This document shows positions 26,173 to 35,182 of a stretch of 64,000 bases of DNA, piece after piece. The notes under the pieces are model-generated. The model did no database searches, was not told the origin of the DNA, and saw nothing but the letters and a program-made list of their open reading frames with translations. A program made the position numbers and the translations under genes. The number at the start of each line of letters is the position of its first letter. Within the stretch, counting starts at the first letter, position 1. The DNA comes from an uncultured Chloroflexales bacterium (GTDB lineage: Bacteria; Chloroflexota; Chloroflexia; Chloroflexales; Chloroflexaceae), in the NCBI GenBank assembly GCA_937918935.1, contig CAKZSI010000044.1, positions 20,300 to 84,299 of the forward strand. Direction: 5' to 3'.

Positions 26173-27686
26173 ATGTGCTCCAGAAAGGCCGCCGCCTCGC
26201 GGGGGATGCTCGCCCGTTCGTCGGGCGCCAGGCGCCCCAGGCCCAGCACCGCCGGCCCGAGGCGTGGCTTGGCCCGCAATGCGGCTTCGTGTTCGATCAG
26301 AAAGTTCCAGTACAGCAGGTTGAACGGGCAGGCGTTCGGGCCAGTGCGTTGTTTTGGATGGTAGCGGCATCCGCCGCAGTAGTCGCTCATGGTGTTGATG
26401 TAGTTGGCCGAGGCGATGTAGGGCCTGGTCGCAACCCCGTCGTCGGCGTTGAGGCCCATGCCGATGACGTTGGGCAGCATAACCCACTCGTAGGCGTCCA
26501 CATAGGCGGCCAGGAACCAGGCGTTGACCGCCTGTGGCTCGATGCCCGCCAGCAGGCAGAAGTTGCAGAGCACCATCAGCCGCTCGATGTGGTGCGTGTA
26601 ACCGGTGTTCAGGGCGCCCTGGAGCACGTGCCGCAGGCAGGCCATGTCGGTGTCCCCGGTCCAGAACCAGGCCGGCAGGGGCCGGGTGGCGTTCCAGCGG
26701 TTGGCGCTCCGCAGGATGGGTAGTCGCCGCCAGTACTGCCAGTAGATGTACTCGCGCCAGCCGAGCACCTGGCGGATGAAGCCCTCCACCGAGTTGAGTG
26801 GCGCCCGGCCGGCGGTGTAAGCCGCCTCGGCGGCGCGCACCAGTTGCAAGGGGGTGAGCAGGCCCAGGTTGAGGTAGGGCGAGAGGCCGGAGTGGTAGAT
26901 CAGTGCCGAGCGCCGGCTCATCGCATCCTCGTAGGCGCCGAAATCGGGCAGTCGCTCGGCAATGAAGCTCTCCAGGGCCAGTTCGGCTTCTTCGGCAGTG
27001 ACCGCCAGGTCGAAGCCTTCGACGCTGCCAACGCCGTCAGGGAACGTTGCGACTTCGTCCATCACGGCGCGGGTAATGGCGTCGGGCGGGAAGCGCGGCG
27101 GCGGCGGGGGTTGCGCGCCGCGGGGCAACGGTTTGCGATTCTCGGCATCGTAGCTCCAACGGCCCCCCACGGGCGCGCCGTCACGCTCGAGCAACACGTC
27201 GAAGTGGCGGCGCATGGCCCTGTAGAAGGTGGCCATGATGATTGTGCGCTCCGGCGGGGCGTTGGGGAAGGGATCGAACTGGCCCGTCAGGAACTGGGTG
27301 TTGGGCAGCACCTCGACCGGCGTGTTCAGGGCGGGGCCGGCTTCGTCCTGCTGGAAACGCCGGGTGGGTTCCTCGGCGGCGGCCATGGTCAGCACCCGCG
27401 TCGGGCCATAGGCGGCCTGGTGCGCGCGCAACCCGCTGAGAAAATCGGGGGCCTGGCGGTAGTCTACCTGGTAGCCCATGGTGGTCAACGTGGCGGCGTA
27501 ATGGCGCATGGCGCTGAGGAGCAGCACCAGCTTCTTGCGCTGGTAGGGCTGCTGGCGCAGGCGCGCGGCGCTTTCGATCAGCAGCACGCGCACGCCGGCC
27601 CGCCCGGCGGCGGCCTCGGCGCTGGTCAGGGCCGGGTGCGCGCGCAGCAACTGATCGCCGAGGATCCAGACGGTGATGGGCGCCAT
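26160..27686 (-). CDS. FeS-type bacterial photolyase/cryptochrome (PhrB-like)
   Basis: A 508-residue protein of the FeS-BCP group, whose studied members repair (6-4) photoproducts using FAD, a lumazine antenna and a 4Fe-4S cluster. The N-terminal domain begins TVWILGDQLL. The FAD domain contains GFIRQVLGWREYIYWQYW, NTGYTHHIERLMVLCNF, DAYEWVMLPNVIGMG and the TMSDYCGGCRYHP segment. The four likely cluster ligands are Cys350, Cys437, Cys440 and Cys453, matching the known spacing of PhrB almost exactly. It is the first gene of the photolyase operon. The exact lesion specificity is inferred from the family. Confidence 0.92.
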   Translation of the reverse strand: MAPITVWILGDQLLRAHPALTSAEAAAGRAGVRVLLIESAARLRQQPYQRKKLVLLLSAMRHYAATLTTMGYQVDYRQAPDFLSGLRAHQAAYGPTRVLTMAAAEEPTRRFQQDEAGPALNTPVEVLPNTQFLTGQFDPFPNAPPERTIIMATFYRAMRRHFDVLLERDGAPVGGRWSYDAENRKPLPRGAQPPPPPRFPPDAITRAVMDEVATFPDGVGSVEGFDLAVTAEEAELALESFIAERLPDFGAYEDAMSRRSALIYHSGLSPYLNLGLLTPLQLVRAAEAAYTAGRAPLNSVEGFIRQVLGWREYIYWQYWRRLPILRSANRWNATRPLPAWFWTGDTDMACLRHVLQGALNTGYTHHIERLMVLCNFCLLAGIEPQAVNAWFLAAYVDAYEWVMLPNVIGMGLNADDGVATRPYIASANYINTMSDYCGGCRYHPKQRTGPNACPFNLLYWNFLIEHEAALRAKPRLGPAVLGLGRLAPDERASIPREAAAFLEHICGE

Positions 27687-27701
27687 CTAAACCTTCCCAT
27701 C

Positions 27702-27790
27702 AGGCAGGGGAATGGGGAGACCTGGTTTCTCCATTCCCCGGCGGGATGAAAGAGAGTTTTTCCTGAGAGGGTTTCGCCCTCCCAGACCTT
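27702..27790. repeat. Palindromes of families A and B
   Basis: The family A copy AATGGGGAGACC / GGTTTCTCCATT (27711-27735) is followed by family B GAGAGGGTTTCGCCCTCCC (27765-27783). They lie between the MBL gene and the photolyase operon. Confidence 0.7.
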
Positions 27791-27808
27791 CCCCTGCGGA
27801 GCCTCTGT

Positions 27809-28492
27809 TTACCCCAGTCCCAGGCGCTTCGCCCGGGCGCGGATGTGTTCGACGGCGAGGGGCCCGCCGTGGCCGATGTGCCAGGTGTGGGCCGGCAGAC
27901 TCAGGGCCACTTGCAGGCTGGCCGCCTGCTGTGCCGCGTCGGTGACGAAGTATGGCGGGTTGGGCAGGCGCCCCCGCAACCGTCCGCCCAGGAAGCCGCC
28001 GCGCAACAGATCGCCGGCGATGAGGTTGCCGTCGGGCAACGGCACCACGCTGTGCCCGGCGCTGTGACCGGGGGTGTGGATGGTGCGGGTCGGAATCCCA
28101 AACGGTGTGAGGTCGAAGGAGTCCTCAACGGTGATGTCGGGTTCCAGGGGCGTGGTGCGCCAGGGCAGGAAGGGCCGTAAAAGTTGGCCTTCCAGACCGG
28201 TGCTGCGCAGGGAGGAGGGGTTGCGGCCCTCGCGCAGCAAGAGCAGATCGGCCTGGTGAACAGCAATCGGGGCGCCGGTGCTCGCGCGCAACTCCGCGGC
28301 GCCGCCGAAGTGGTCAATATGGCCATGTGTGAGCAGGATCAGCCCGATGTCGGTGGGGGCGATCCCGTGGCGGGCGGCAGCGCGCAGAATGGCGGGGCCG
28401 TCGCCGGGGGCGCCGCTGTCTACGATGATCCAGCGTTCCCCGCGCACCAGAAAGACGTTGGCGAGGGATAGTTTGATAGTGATGATGTGCAT
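27809..28492 (-). CDS. MBL-fold metallo-hydrolase
   Basis: A 227-residue metallo-beta-lactamase-fold hydrolase. The metal site THGHIDH (55-61), the later HTPGHSAGH (third ligand region), AGDLL (bridging Asp) and the final GHGGP His are all present. The short cytosolic form resembles glyoxalase II-like or general MBL hydrolases. No signal peptide is present, so it is not a secreted antibiotic lactamase. It is downstream of the MFS transporter gene by 82 bases on the same strand. The substrate is unknown. Confidence 0.88.
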   Translation of the reverse strand: MHIITIKLSLANVFLVRGERWIIVDSGAPGDGPAILRAAARHGIAPTDIGLILLTHGHIDHFGGAAELRASTGAPIAVHQADLLLLREGRNPSSLRSTGLEGQLLRPFLPWRTTPLEPDITVEDSFDLTPFGIPTRTIHTPGHSAGHSVVPLPDGNLIAGDLLRGGFLGGRLRGRLPNPPYFVTDAAQQAASLQVALSLPAHTWHIGHGGPLAVEHIRARAKRLGLG

Positions 28493-28574
28493 TGTTTCCC
28501 TGTTCGGCTGCGTGGCGCAGCAACGGGTGGAATGCGGGTTTTCTCGGGCGGGCGAAGGCGTCCCGCGTTAGCTG

Positions 28575-29771
28575 TTAACTGCCCACGCGGTCGCTCTTCC
28601 CGCAGCAGAGCGTCAGATTGGCGAGCAAGGCGATCCCGAAGGCGGCCACGCAGGTCGCGATGACGCCGGCCCAGCCCAGCGATTGCCAGGCCACACCGGG
28701 CACAACCGCCCCCAGGGCGCCACCGATGTAGTAGCTCATCAGATAGAGAGCGCTCGCGCCACCCTTTGCTTCCTGGGCCGTGGCCGCCACATGGGCCGGG
28801 GCAACCGCCTGGGCGGTGAACATGCCCGCGCAGAGCACCACCAGGCTCAACCCGATGCTGCCCGCGACGGGGAGCAACGTGCCTGCTACGCCGATCATCG
28901 CCACCACCAGGCCCGCGCCAATCAGCGTTGGGCGCGTGAGCCGTGTTGAAAGGCGGCCCGCCAGGGGTGATACCACGACACCGGCGAGGTAGCTGAGATA
29001 GGCCATCGAGACCATGGTCGGCGAAAGGTGAAAGGGCGCGGCGGTCAGATAGTACGGCAGGTAGGTAAAGACGCCGATGAAGCCAAAAAACAACGCGCCG
29101 CCGATCAGATAGGCCCCGGCCAGGCGCGGGTTGAGCAGATGGACCGTCATACTGCGAAAGGCGCTGATCCATCCCGAGGGGGGGCGGGCCGGATCGCGCG
29201 GCAGTAGCGCCGCCATTCCCAGCCCGCAGAACATGGTCAGCGCGGCGAAGCTGGCAAAGGCCGCGCGCCAGCCAGACAGGTTGGTGATCAACCCGCTGAG
29301 CACCCGCCCTGCCAGTCCGCCGGTCACGGTCGCGGCGATCCAGCCGCCGACCAGCGCCCCAAGATCGCTGGCGGGAAAACGATCGCTGAGGTAAACGACG
29401 GCGACCGTGGTCAGGCCCGGGATGCACACGCCTTGCAGCGCGCGGGCGGCGAGCAGCCATTCGAAGGATGGGGCCAGGGTGCATAACAGGAGCGGCAGGG
29501 CCAGCAGCATGCAACTCCAGACCATCACACGCTTGCGCCCCAGGACATCGCTGAGCGGGCCGCTGCCGCCGGAGGCAAGGGCGGTCGCCAGCACAACCGC
29601 CGAGACGCTCATCCCGGCGGTGGCGGGGGCAACCCCGAATTCCGCCGAGAGCACGGGGAGAATGGGTTGGGTGATGTACATGCCAGCGTAGACCGCCACC
29701 GTTGCCGCATACAGCGCGGCAACGGCCGGTGCACGTCGCGCCTCGGGACGGGCGATGCTCGGGTGGATCAC
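28575..29771 (-). CDS. MFS transporter
   Basis: A 398-residue major facilitator superfamily transporter with about twelve membrane helices. It begins with a helix containing YAATVAVYAGMYITQPILPVL and has the family loop GPLSDVLGRKRVM between helices 2 and 3. ITQPILP with ARALQGVCIPG is typical of the drug:proton antiporter-like branch. The start is the GTG at 29771, one base after the msrB stop; no clear ribosome site is present, which fits coupling to msrB. The substrate is unknown. Confidence 0.85.
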   Translation of the reverse strand: MIHPSIARPEARRAPAVAALYAATVAVYAGMYITQPILPVLSAEFGVAPATAGMSVSAVVLATALASGGSGPLSDVLGRKRVMVWSCMLLALPLLLCTLAPSFEWLLAARALQGVCIPGLTTVAVVYLSDRFPASDLGALVGGWIAATVTGGLAGRVLSGLITNLSGWRAAFASFAALTMFCGLGMAALLPRDPARPPSGWISAFRSMTVHLLNPRLAGAYLIGGALFFGFIGVFTYLPYYLTAAPFHLSPTMVSMAYLSYLAGVVVSPLAGRLSTRLTRPTLIGAGLVVAMIGVAGTLLPVAGSIGLSLVVLCAGMFTAQAVAPAHVAATAQEAKGGASALYLMSYYIGGALGAVVPGVAWQSLGWAGVIATCVAAFGIALLANLTLCCGKSDRVGS

Positions 29772-29772
29772 G

Positions 29773-30216
29773 TCAGCGGAAGAGGGCCAGATACTCGGCG
29801 TAGCCCTCCCGTTCGAGATCTTCGACCGGGATGAAGCGCAGGGCAGCGGAGTTGATGCAGTAGCGCAGCCCGGTGGGGGCGGGGCCATCGTCGAACACGT
29901 GGCCGAGATGCGAATCGGCGTGCTTCGAGCGCACCTCGGTGCGTTCCATGCCCAGTTGATAATCGGCGCGCGTAACCACGTTCTCGGGCGCCAGAGGGCG
30001 CGTAAAACTTGGCCAGCCCGTGCCCGAGTCGTACTTGTCGTGGGAACTGAAGAGCGGCTCACCCGAGACGACGTCAACGTAGATCCCTTCGCGCTTATTG
30101 TTGCAGAACTCGTTCGCGAAGGGCGGCTCGGTGCCCTCGTGCTGGGTCACCCGGTATTGCAGGGGCGTGAGCCTGCGGCGCAGTTCTTCGTCTGAGGGCT
30201 TCTTGAAGGGTTTCAT
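29773..30216 (-). CDS. msrB: Peptide-methionine (R)-S-oxide reductase MsrB
   Basis: A 147-residue MsrB that reduces methionine-R-sulfoxide in proteins. Seen: [27 protein letters not shown] and the catalytic [11 protein letters not shown] (Cys120). The two CxxC pairs that bind structural zinc in many MsrBs are absent ([11 protein letters not shown] and VRSKHAD instead), so this is a zinc-free form. The usual thioredoxin-recycled second Cys is not obvious; Cys38 is the only other Cys. GAGGAAG lies about 7 bases before the ATG. It is the first gene of the msrB-MFS pair. Confidence 0.94.
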   Translation of the reverse strand: MKPFKKPSDEELRRRLTPLQYRVTQHEGTEPPFANEFCNNKREGIYVDVVSGEPLFSSHDKYDSGTGWPSFTRPLAPENVVTRADYQLGMERTEVRSKHADSHLGHVFDDGPAPTGLRYCINSAALRFIPVEDLEREGYAEYLALFR

Positions 30217-30493
30217 ACCTCGGCTTCCTCTCTGCCATATGGAAGGGTTGGGGCGGGTGTAGCCCTCCCAGGCGCATTATGCTTATCTCTTCTATCATAA
30301 CAGATGTCCGCTTACACCGCTCGCGTACCGGGGTGAGGCCAGAGACGCTGCGCATTCGCCTCCAGCAGGGGGCAGAGCGGTGTAGCCGCCGGAACCAGAT
30401 ACAAACCTGGAGTCTGGGGTCTGCCCCACATCTTTACCGCAGCCCTGGGGGTGAGGTGCAAGACATCCGCCTCCGGCGGTAGGGGTTGGCGGG

Positions 30494-31459
30494 CTATGCT
30501 CCCAGAGACGTTGCGGCAGTGCTGGGGGTAAGGCGCATGATCCGCTCGGCGATGGTATCGGCGGTCACATCGAGGTAGCTGCGCCCATCCTCGACGTAGC
30601 GTGTCGCGTCGAGGTAACTGCCGCGGCCGGTATGGACCATGGGGCCGAGGCAGACCTTTTCGATTTTGCCCATTGCCAGGGCTTGATTCCACTGCGTGCC
30701 GCGGAAGATCGGCCAGCGGGCGGGGAAAATCAGGTCGCTCAGGTGGTGCCATCGGTCCCTGGTTCCATACAGATGGGTCAGAGCGCTGATCCGGCTGAGG
30801 CTGTCGCTGGAGTTCATGATGCCACCCAGTGAGAACACCTGAACGGGCGCGCGCAGGGTGGCCTGGATGTAGCCCGACGTTCCCAGGGCGATCTGGGCGC
30901 CGCCGCTGTAGCCGAGGAGGGCGACCTGCGAACCGCTGCCCAGGACGTAGCCATGGCGCAGCAACGCCTGAATGATCATTTCCGCCACGCCGTAGTTGTA
31001 CATCGGTCCGTAGCGCCGGTCGGCGGAAACGGCGACGTGGAGCATGTTGCGCAGGTTGATCAGGCGCCCCACGCGCCGCAAGGGGCTTTTCTTGTTGAGT
31101 CGCAGCGAGTTGAGCCAGGCCCAGAACCAGGCCAGGTTGCCCTCGCTGGTGATACCCACATTGGCAAATGAATAGGCGAAGACATCGGTGACGATGACCA
31201 GGCCGGGGATGCGTTCGGCGATGGCATCCAGGAGCGCATCCTCGAAGGGAGTCGAGAACTCGCCGGAGATGTCATCAACGCCCGAGAGGTACACCAGGAA
31301 CGGCCCGGCAGCAGGCGGGCCGGGTGGCTGCAAGCGGTTTTGCGGTGTAGCCTTGCGCCACCCTGCCCACCAGATCAAGACCGAGAGTGGAATAGCAATC
31401 GCGAAGAGGATGAACAGGATCAGCAGCGCCCAACCCAGCCAGGACAATGCTGTAATCAT
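30494..31459 (-). CDS. Membrane-anchored alpha/beta-hydrolase-like protein
   Basis: A 321-residue protein with one N-terminal membrane helix (about 5-30), then a soluble domain with LVYLSGVDDISGEFSTPFED and a nucleophile-elbow-like LLGYSGGAQIA (Ser185). This pattern fits the alpha/beta-hydrolase fold; His274 or His278 could complete the triad. No family is recognised with certainty. Its ATG overlaps the stop of the upstream membrane-protein gene by 4 bases (ATGA), so the two act together. Confidence 0.6.
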   Translation of the reverse strand: MITALSWLGWALLILFILFAIAIPLSVLIWWAGWRKATPQNRLQPPGPPAAGPFLVYLSGVDDISGEFSTPFEDALLDAIAERIPGLVIVTDVFAYSFANVGITSEGNLAWFWAWLNSLRLNKKSPLRRVGRLINLRNMLHVAVSADRRYGPMYNYGVAEMIIQALLRHGYVLGSGSQVALLGYSGGAQIALGTSGYIQATLRAPVQVFSLGGIMNSSDSLSRISALTHLYGTRDRWHHLSDLIFPARWPIFRGTQWNQALAMGKIEKVCLGPMVHTGRGSYLDATRYVEDGRSYLDVTADTIAERIMRLTPSTAATSLGA

Positions 31460-32064
31460 CGTTCGCCTTTGACCACCGGCTCATAACCGGGAATCACCTG
31501 CGGAAGCTCCTCGCGCCGAACGAGGTGCGGCTTGCCGGTAGTGAGCGCCCAGATGCGACGGGCGACCGCCTCGGCTGGCTCGCTCAACAACCAGCGGGCG
31601 CCCTCCATCAGCAGGGTGCCTGCCAGGGCGCCCACGGCGGCCTGCCAGTGCGTCAGACCGGTAACGGCTACAATTGATGCCAGTGCAATGCTGAAGCTCC
31701 ACAGCCGCAGCCCCCAGCGAATGGCCGGGCCTACCAGTGGGAGCAGCGCCAGCGCGCCCAGCAGTAATGGACCGTAGGCGGTGCTCACGGTGACGAAGAA
31801 CAGGCGCAGGGGCACCTCGACGCCGAACAGCGCGCGCATCGCCAGCCAGAGCGTCCACATCCAGATGACGGCGCTCAGGACATACAACAGGGCCGAGGCG
31901 AGTAGGCCCATCGCGAAGCGCAGAGGTGTGATGCGGCTCATCAGCAGCGTCACGCCCTGTGTGCCAACGCCCTCGGAAAGTCCGGCGAGGAAGATCAACA
32001 GGGTCGCTGCGGCGATAGCCTGAGGCGAGAGGAGGACGTTCAGCCACTCGATCGGTAGCGTCAT
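31456..32064 (-). CDS. Integral membrane protein, unknown
   Basis: A 202-residue protein with about five hydrophobic helices (for example AAATLLIFLAGLSEGVG, LLYVLSAVIWMWTLWLAMR, LLLGALALLPLVG). The arrangement recalls Yip1-type membrane proteins, but this is weak. AAGGAG lies 9 bases before the ATG. The C-terminal 45 residues are cytosolic and charged. It is coupled to the alpha/beta-hydrolase-like gene by a 4-base overlap. Confidence 0.55.
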   Translation of the reverse strand: MTLPIEWLNVLLSPQAIAAATLLIFLAGLSEGVGTQGVTLLMSRITPLRFAMGLLASALLYVLSAVIWMWTLWLAMRALFGVEVPLRLFFVTVSTAYGPLLLGALALLPLVGPAIRWGLRLWSFSIALASIVAVTGLTHWQAAVGALAGTLLMEGARWLLSEPAEAVARRIWALTTGKPHLVRREELPQVIPGYEPVVKGER

Positions 32065-32227
32065 CGTGCTTCTCCTTCGATCCTTCGTCGTTTATTATAA
32101 CCTACGGCGGCGCGCGCGGCGTATGGATAGGTGAAGCAGGGAGAGGGTGAGGAGCAGCGCCCCGCCAATCGGTGGCAGGCGCAGGGAAAGCAGGATTGCC
32201 CATACGTATAGAACGAAAGGAAGCTCT

Positions 32228-33931
32228 ATGCTGCTCGACCTTCCCGCATCCGCACAAACGACCCTCGACTGGTCCTGGGAACACTGGCAGCCCTTCTACG
32301 CTGCGCTGGAGGCGGCGCCGATCGCCGATCCCGCTGCCTGGCTCGCGGCCTGGTCGCAGGTGGCCGATTTGCTGGCCGAGACCTCCTCGCGCCTCGCGGT
32401 GGCGACGACTCGCGATACCACCGACAGCGACGCCGAGGCGCGTTACCGCGCCTTTCTCGGCCATGTGTACCCCCGCGCCCTGGCCGCCGATCAGGTGTTG
32501 AAGCGCAAGTTTCTCGATGCGAGGGTCGAACCGGAGGGTTTTGCCGTGCCGTTGCGCAATCTGCGCGCCGAGGTCGAGTTGTTTCGCGAGGCGAGCCTGC
32601 CGTTGTTGGCGGAGGAGCGCCGCCTGGGGAACGAGTATAACCGCATCATCGGCGGGCAGACAATCGAATGGGCGGGGCGTGAGTTGACCATCCCGCAGAC
32701 CGAGCCGTTGCTCAAAGAGCCTGATCGCGCCGTCCGCGAGGAGGTGTGGCGGCGGGCCGCCGCGCGGCAACTGGCCGATCGCGAGGCGATCAACCAGCTC
32801 TGGCGGCAACTCCTGGCCCTGCGGCGGCAACTGGCGGCCAATGCCGGTCTGCCCGACTACCGGGCCTACGCCTGGCGCCTGTTGCGGCGCTTCGATTACA
32901 CTCCCGACGACTGCCTGCATTTCCACGAGGCCATCGAGGCCGTCGCCGTCCCCGCGGCTCGGCGGGTTTATGCCCGGCGCGCGGCGCGCCTGGGGCTTGA
33001 CCGGTTGCGTCCCTGGGATACGCACGCCCGCGCTCTACACGAGGCGCCGCTACGCCCCTTTCGCGACGGCGCGGAGCTGGCCGAGCGGGGCGAGGCGGTG
33101 CTCATGCGGGTAGATCCGGAGCTGGGGGGCTATTTCGCCACCATGCGCCGCGAGGGATTCCTTGACCTCGACAATCGCAAGGGCAAGGCGCCCGGCGGCT
33201 ACTGCGCCTACTTCCCCGTTGTGCGTCGGCCTTTCATCTTCATGAACGCCGTGGGCATGCCCGGCGATGTGCGCACCCTGCTGCACGAAGCCGGGCATGC
33301 CTTCCATGACTTCGAGATGGCCCATCTCCCCTACCACCAGCAGCGCGATGCGCCCATCGAGTTCGCCGAAGTCGCCTCCATGGCCATGGAACTGCTCGCT
33401 GCTCCCTATCTGCGCCGATCTGACGGCGGGTACTACGACCAGGCGGAATATGCCCGTGCGCGGATCGAGCATCTGGAGGGCATCCTCACCTTCTGGCCCT
33501 ACATGGCCGTGGTAGACGGCTTCCAGCACTGGGCCTACACCAACCCCGAGGCCGCCGATGATCCCGCCGCCTGCGACGTGGCCTGGGATCGGCTCTGGCG
33601 GCGGTTCATGGACGGAGTGGACTGGAGCGGTCTCGACGCCGAGCGGATGACCGGCTGGCACCGCAAGCAGCACATCTATCGTTACCCGTTCTACTATGTG
33701 GAGTATGGGCTGGCCCAACTGGGGGCGGTGCAGGTGTGGCGCAATGCCCTGAGCGACCAGCCCGGCGCAGTGGCGGCCTATCGCCGCGCCCTGGCCCTCG
33801 GTGGCGCCGTCACGTTGCCCGATCTCTTCCGGGCGGCGGGGGCACGCTTTGCCTTCGACACCGGCGCGCTATGGGAGGCGGTGGAGTTGATCGAAGGGAC
33901 GATTGACGTGTTGGAGCAGGCGGCAGTGTAG
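32228..33931 (+). CDS. M3-family oligoendopeptidase
   Basis: A 567-residue cytosolic zinc metallopeptidase of the M3 family (PepF/oligoendopeptidase-like), which degrades short peptides. The zinc motif HEAGH (353-357) with the downstream EFAEVASMAMELL supplies the third ligand Glu. KGKAPGGYCAYFP and HIYRYPFYYVEYGLAQLGA are typical M3 substrate-pocket segments. The start at 32228 (AAGGAAG 5 bases upstream) was preferred over an unsupported extension to 32147. Its length fits the family. Confidence 0.92.
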   Translation: MLLDLPASAQTTLDWSWEHWQPFYAALEAAPIADPAAWLAAWSQVADLLAETSSRLAVATTRDTTDSDAEARYRAFLGHVYPRALAADQVLKRKFLDARVEPEGFAVPLRNLRAEVELFREASLPLLAEERRLGNEYNRIIGGQTIEWAGRELTIPQTEPLLKEPDRAVREEVWRRAAARQLADREAINQLWRQLLALRRQLAANAGLPDYRAYAWRLLRRFDYTPDDCLHFHEAIEAVAVPAARRVYARRAARLGLDRLRPWDTHARALHEAPLRPFRDGAELAERGEAVLMRVDPELGGYFATMRREGFLDLDNRKGKAPGGYCAYFPVVRRPFIFMNAVGMPGDVRTLLHEAGHAFHDFEMAHLPYHQQRDAPIEFAEVASMAMELLAAPYLRRSDGGYYDQAEYARARIEHLEGILTFWPYMAVVDGFQHWAYTNPEAADDPAACDVAWDRLWRRFMDGVDWSGLDAERMTGWHRKQHIYRYPFYYVEYGLAQLGAVQVWRNALSDQPGAVAAYRRALALGGAVTLPDLFRAAGARFAFDTGALWEAVELIEGTIDVLEQAAV

Positions 33932-34000
33932 GATGATCGCTCGCCGAAGGAGGAGGTCGCTCCTCCCTTAACCCTTCAGAGGGCACTGCATGTCCAGGAG

Positions 34001-34930
34001 TCACAAACCTTCGCGGCATGCAGCGCAGGGGTAGCGCGGGTCGCCCTGTTCGAGTTGCACGGTCACATGTTCAATCCCGAAGCGCTGGTGCAGTTCGGCG
34101 CGCACCTGGGCGAGCAGCGCGTCGCATCCCTCCAGAGTTGCCAGCACCAGATGGGTGGTCAGGGCCGGCTCGGTGGTGCTGAGCGCCCAGATGTGCAGAT
34201 CGTGGACCTCGCGCACGCTCGTCAGGCCGGTCAAAAAGGCCCGCACGGCCAGCGGGTCAACCGCGGCGGGCACGGCATCGAGGGCCAGGTCAATCGACTC
34301 GCGGGCCAGGTTCCAGGCGCCCCGGCCGACCATGGCGACAATCACCAGGCTGAGGAGCGGGTCAATCCATGACCAGCCGGTGAGCAGAATGAGCGCGCCG
34401 GCGACAATCACCCCCAGGGAAATGACCGCGTCGGCGGCCATGTGCAGAAAGGCGCCGCGGATGTTGAGGTCATTTGCCCGGCCCCGGGCGAAGAGCCAGG
34501 CAGTGAAGGCGTTGATCGCCACGCCTGCGCCGGCCACGGCGATCAGGGTCATGCCGGGCACCTCGGCGGGGGCGAAGAGGCGTTGACCGGCTTCCCAGGC
34601 GATCCCGCCGATGGCGATGAACAGCAACGCGGCGTTGGCCAGAGCCGCCAGGATGGTAGCGCGGCGCATGCCGTAGGTGCGGCGCACTGTCGAGGGTCGC
34701 CGCGCGAGCAGTGTGGCGCCCCAGGCCAGCAGCAGGCCCAGCACGTCGCTCAGGTTGTGGCCGGCATCGGCTACCAGGGCCAGGGAGCCAACCATCACCC
34801 CGACGGTGAACTCGACGATCACAAAGCTGAGGTTCAGAGCGATGCCGATGGCGAAGGCGCGATCAAAGCGGGTGGTCATGTGGTGGTGATGGTGCGCGTG
34901 ATGTTCGCTGTGGTGGTGCTGGTCGGACAT
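34001..34930 (-). CDS. Cation diffusion facilitator metal exporter
   Basis: A 309-residue CDF-family transporter exporting zinc or related divalent cations in exchange for protons. It has a His-rich N-terminus (HHHSEHHAHHHHH), six membrane helices, the metal site pair ADAGHNLSDVLG and HMAADAVISLG, and a cytoplasmic C-terminal domain with VHDLHIWALST. A Cys pair (PCAAC) closes the protein. The start at 34930 has CAGGAG 8 bases upstream; the long open frame beyond it is antisense to the multi-GAF gene and not real. CzcD/ZitB-like zinc export is the best guess. Confidence 0.92.
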   Translation of the reverse strand: MSDQHHHSEHHAHHHHHMTTRFDRAFAIGIALNLSFVIVEFTVGVMVGSLALVADAGHNLSDVLGLLLAWGATLLARRPSTVRRTYGMRRATILAALANAALLFIAIGGIAWEAGQRLFAPAEVPGMTLIAVAGAGVAINAFTAWLFARGRANDLNIRGAFLHMAADAVISLGVIVAGALILLTGWSWIDPLLSLVIVAMVGRGAWNLARESIDLALDAVPAAVDPLAVRAFLTGLTSVREVHDLHIWALSTTEPALTTHLVLATLEGCDALLAQVRAELHQRFGIEHVTVQLEQGDPRYPCAACREGL

Positions 34931-35029
34931 GCAGGCGCTCCTGGTAAGGCTAGTGATTGGCGCTGATCCTACCACAGATTGGCGGGATCTCGCCAGCAAC
35001 TCGGAGGGTTGCAACACAGCGTGCTCTCT

Positions 35030-35064
35030 GGCAGGGGGACGGGGAAATCCGGTTTCCGCATACA
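35030..35064. repeat. Dispersed palindrome family A
   Basis: GCAGGGGGACGGGGAAATCC / GGTTTCCGC. It lies in the 250-base region upstream of the multi-GAF kinase gene. Confidence 0.65.
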
Positions 35065-35182
35065 CATCAGAAACGCCAGGCACTTGCAGGGCCTTTGCCC
35101 GTTTATCGCCATTCAGATGCCCGCCTGGCGAGCCGGCCGTCGCGTACAATACCTGGTGGCGCATCACGTGAAAGGACGGCCC

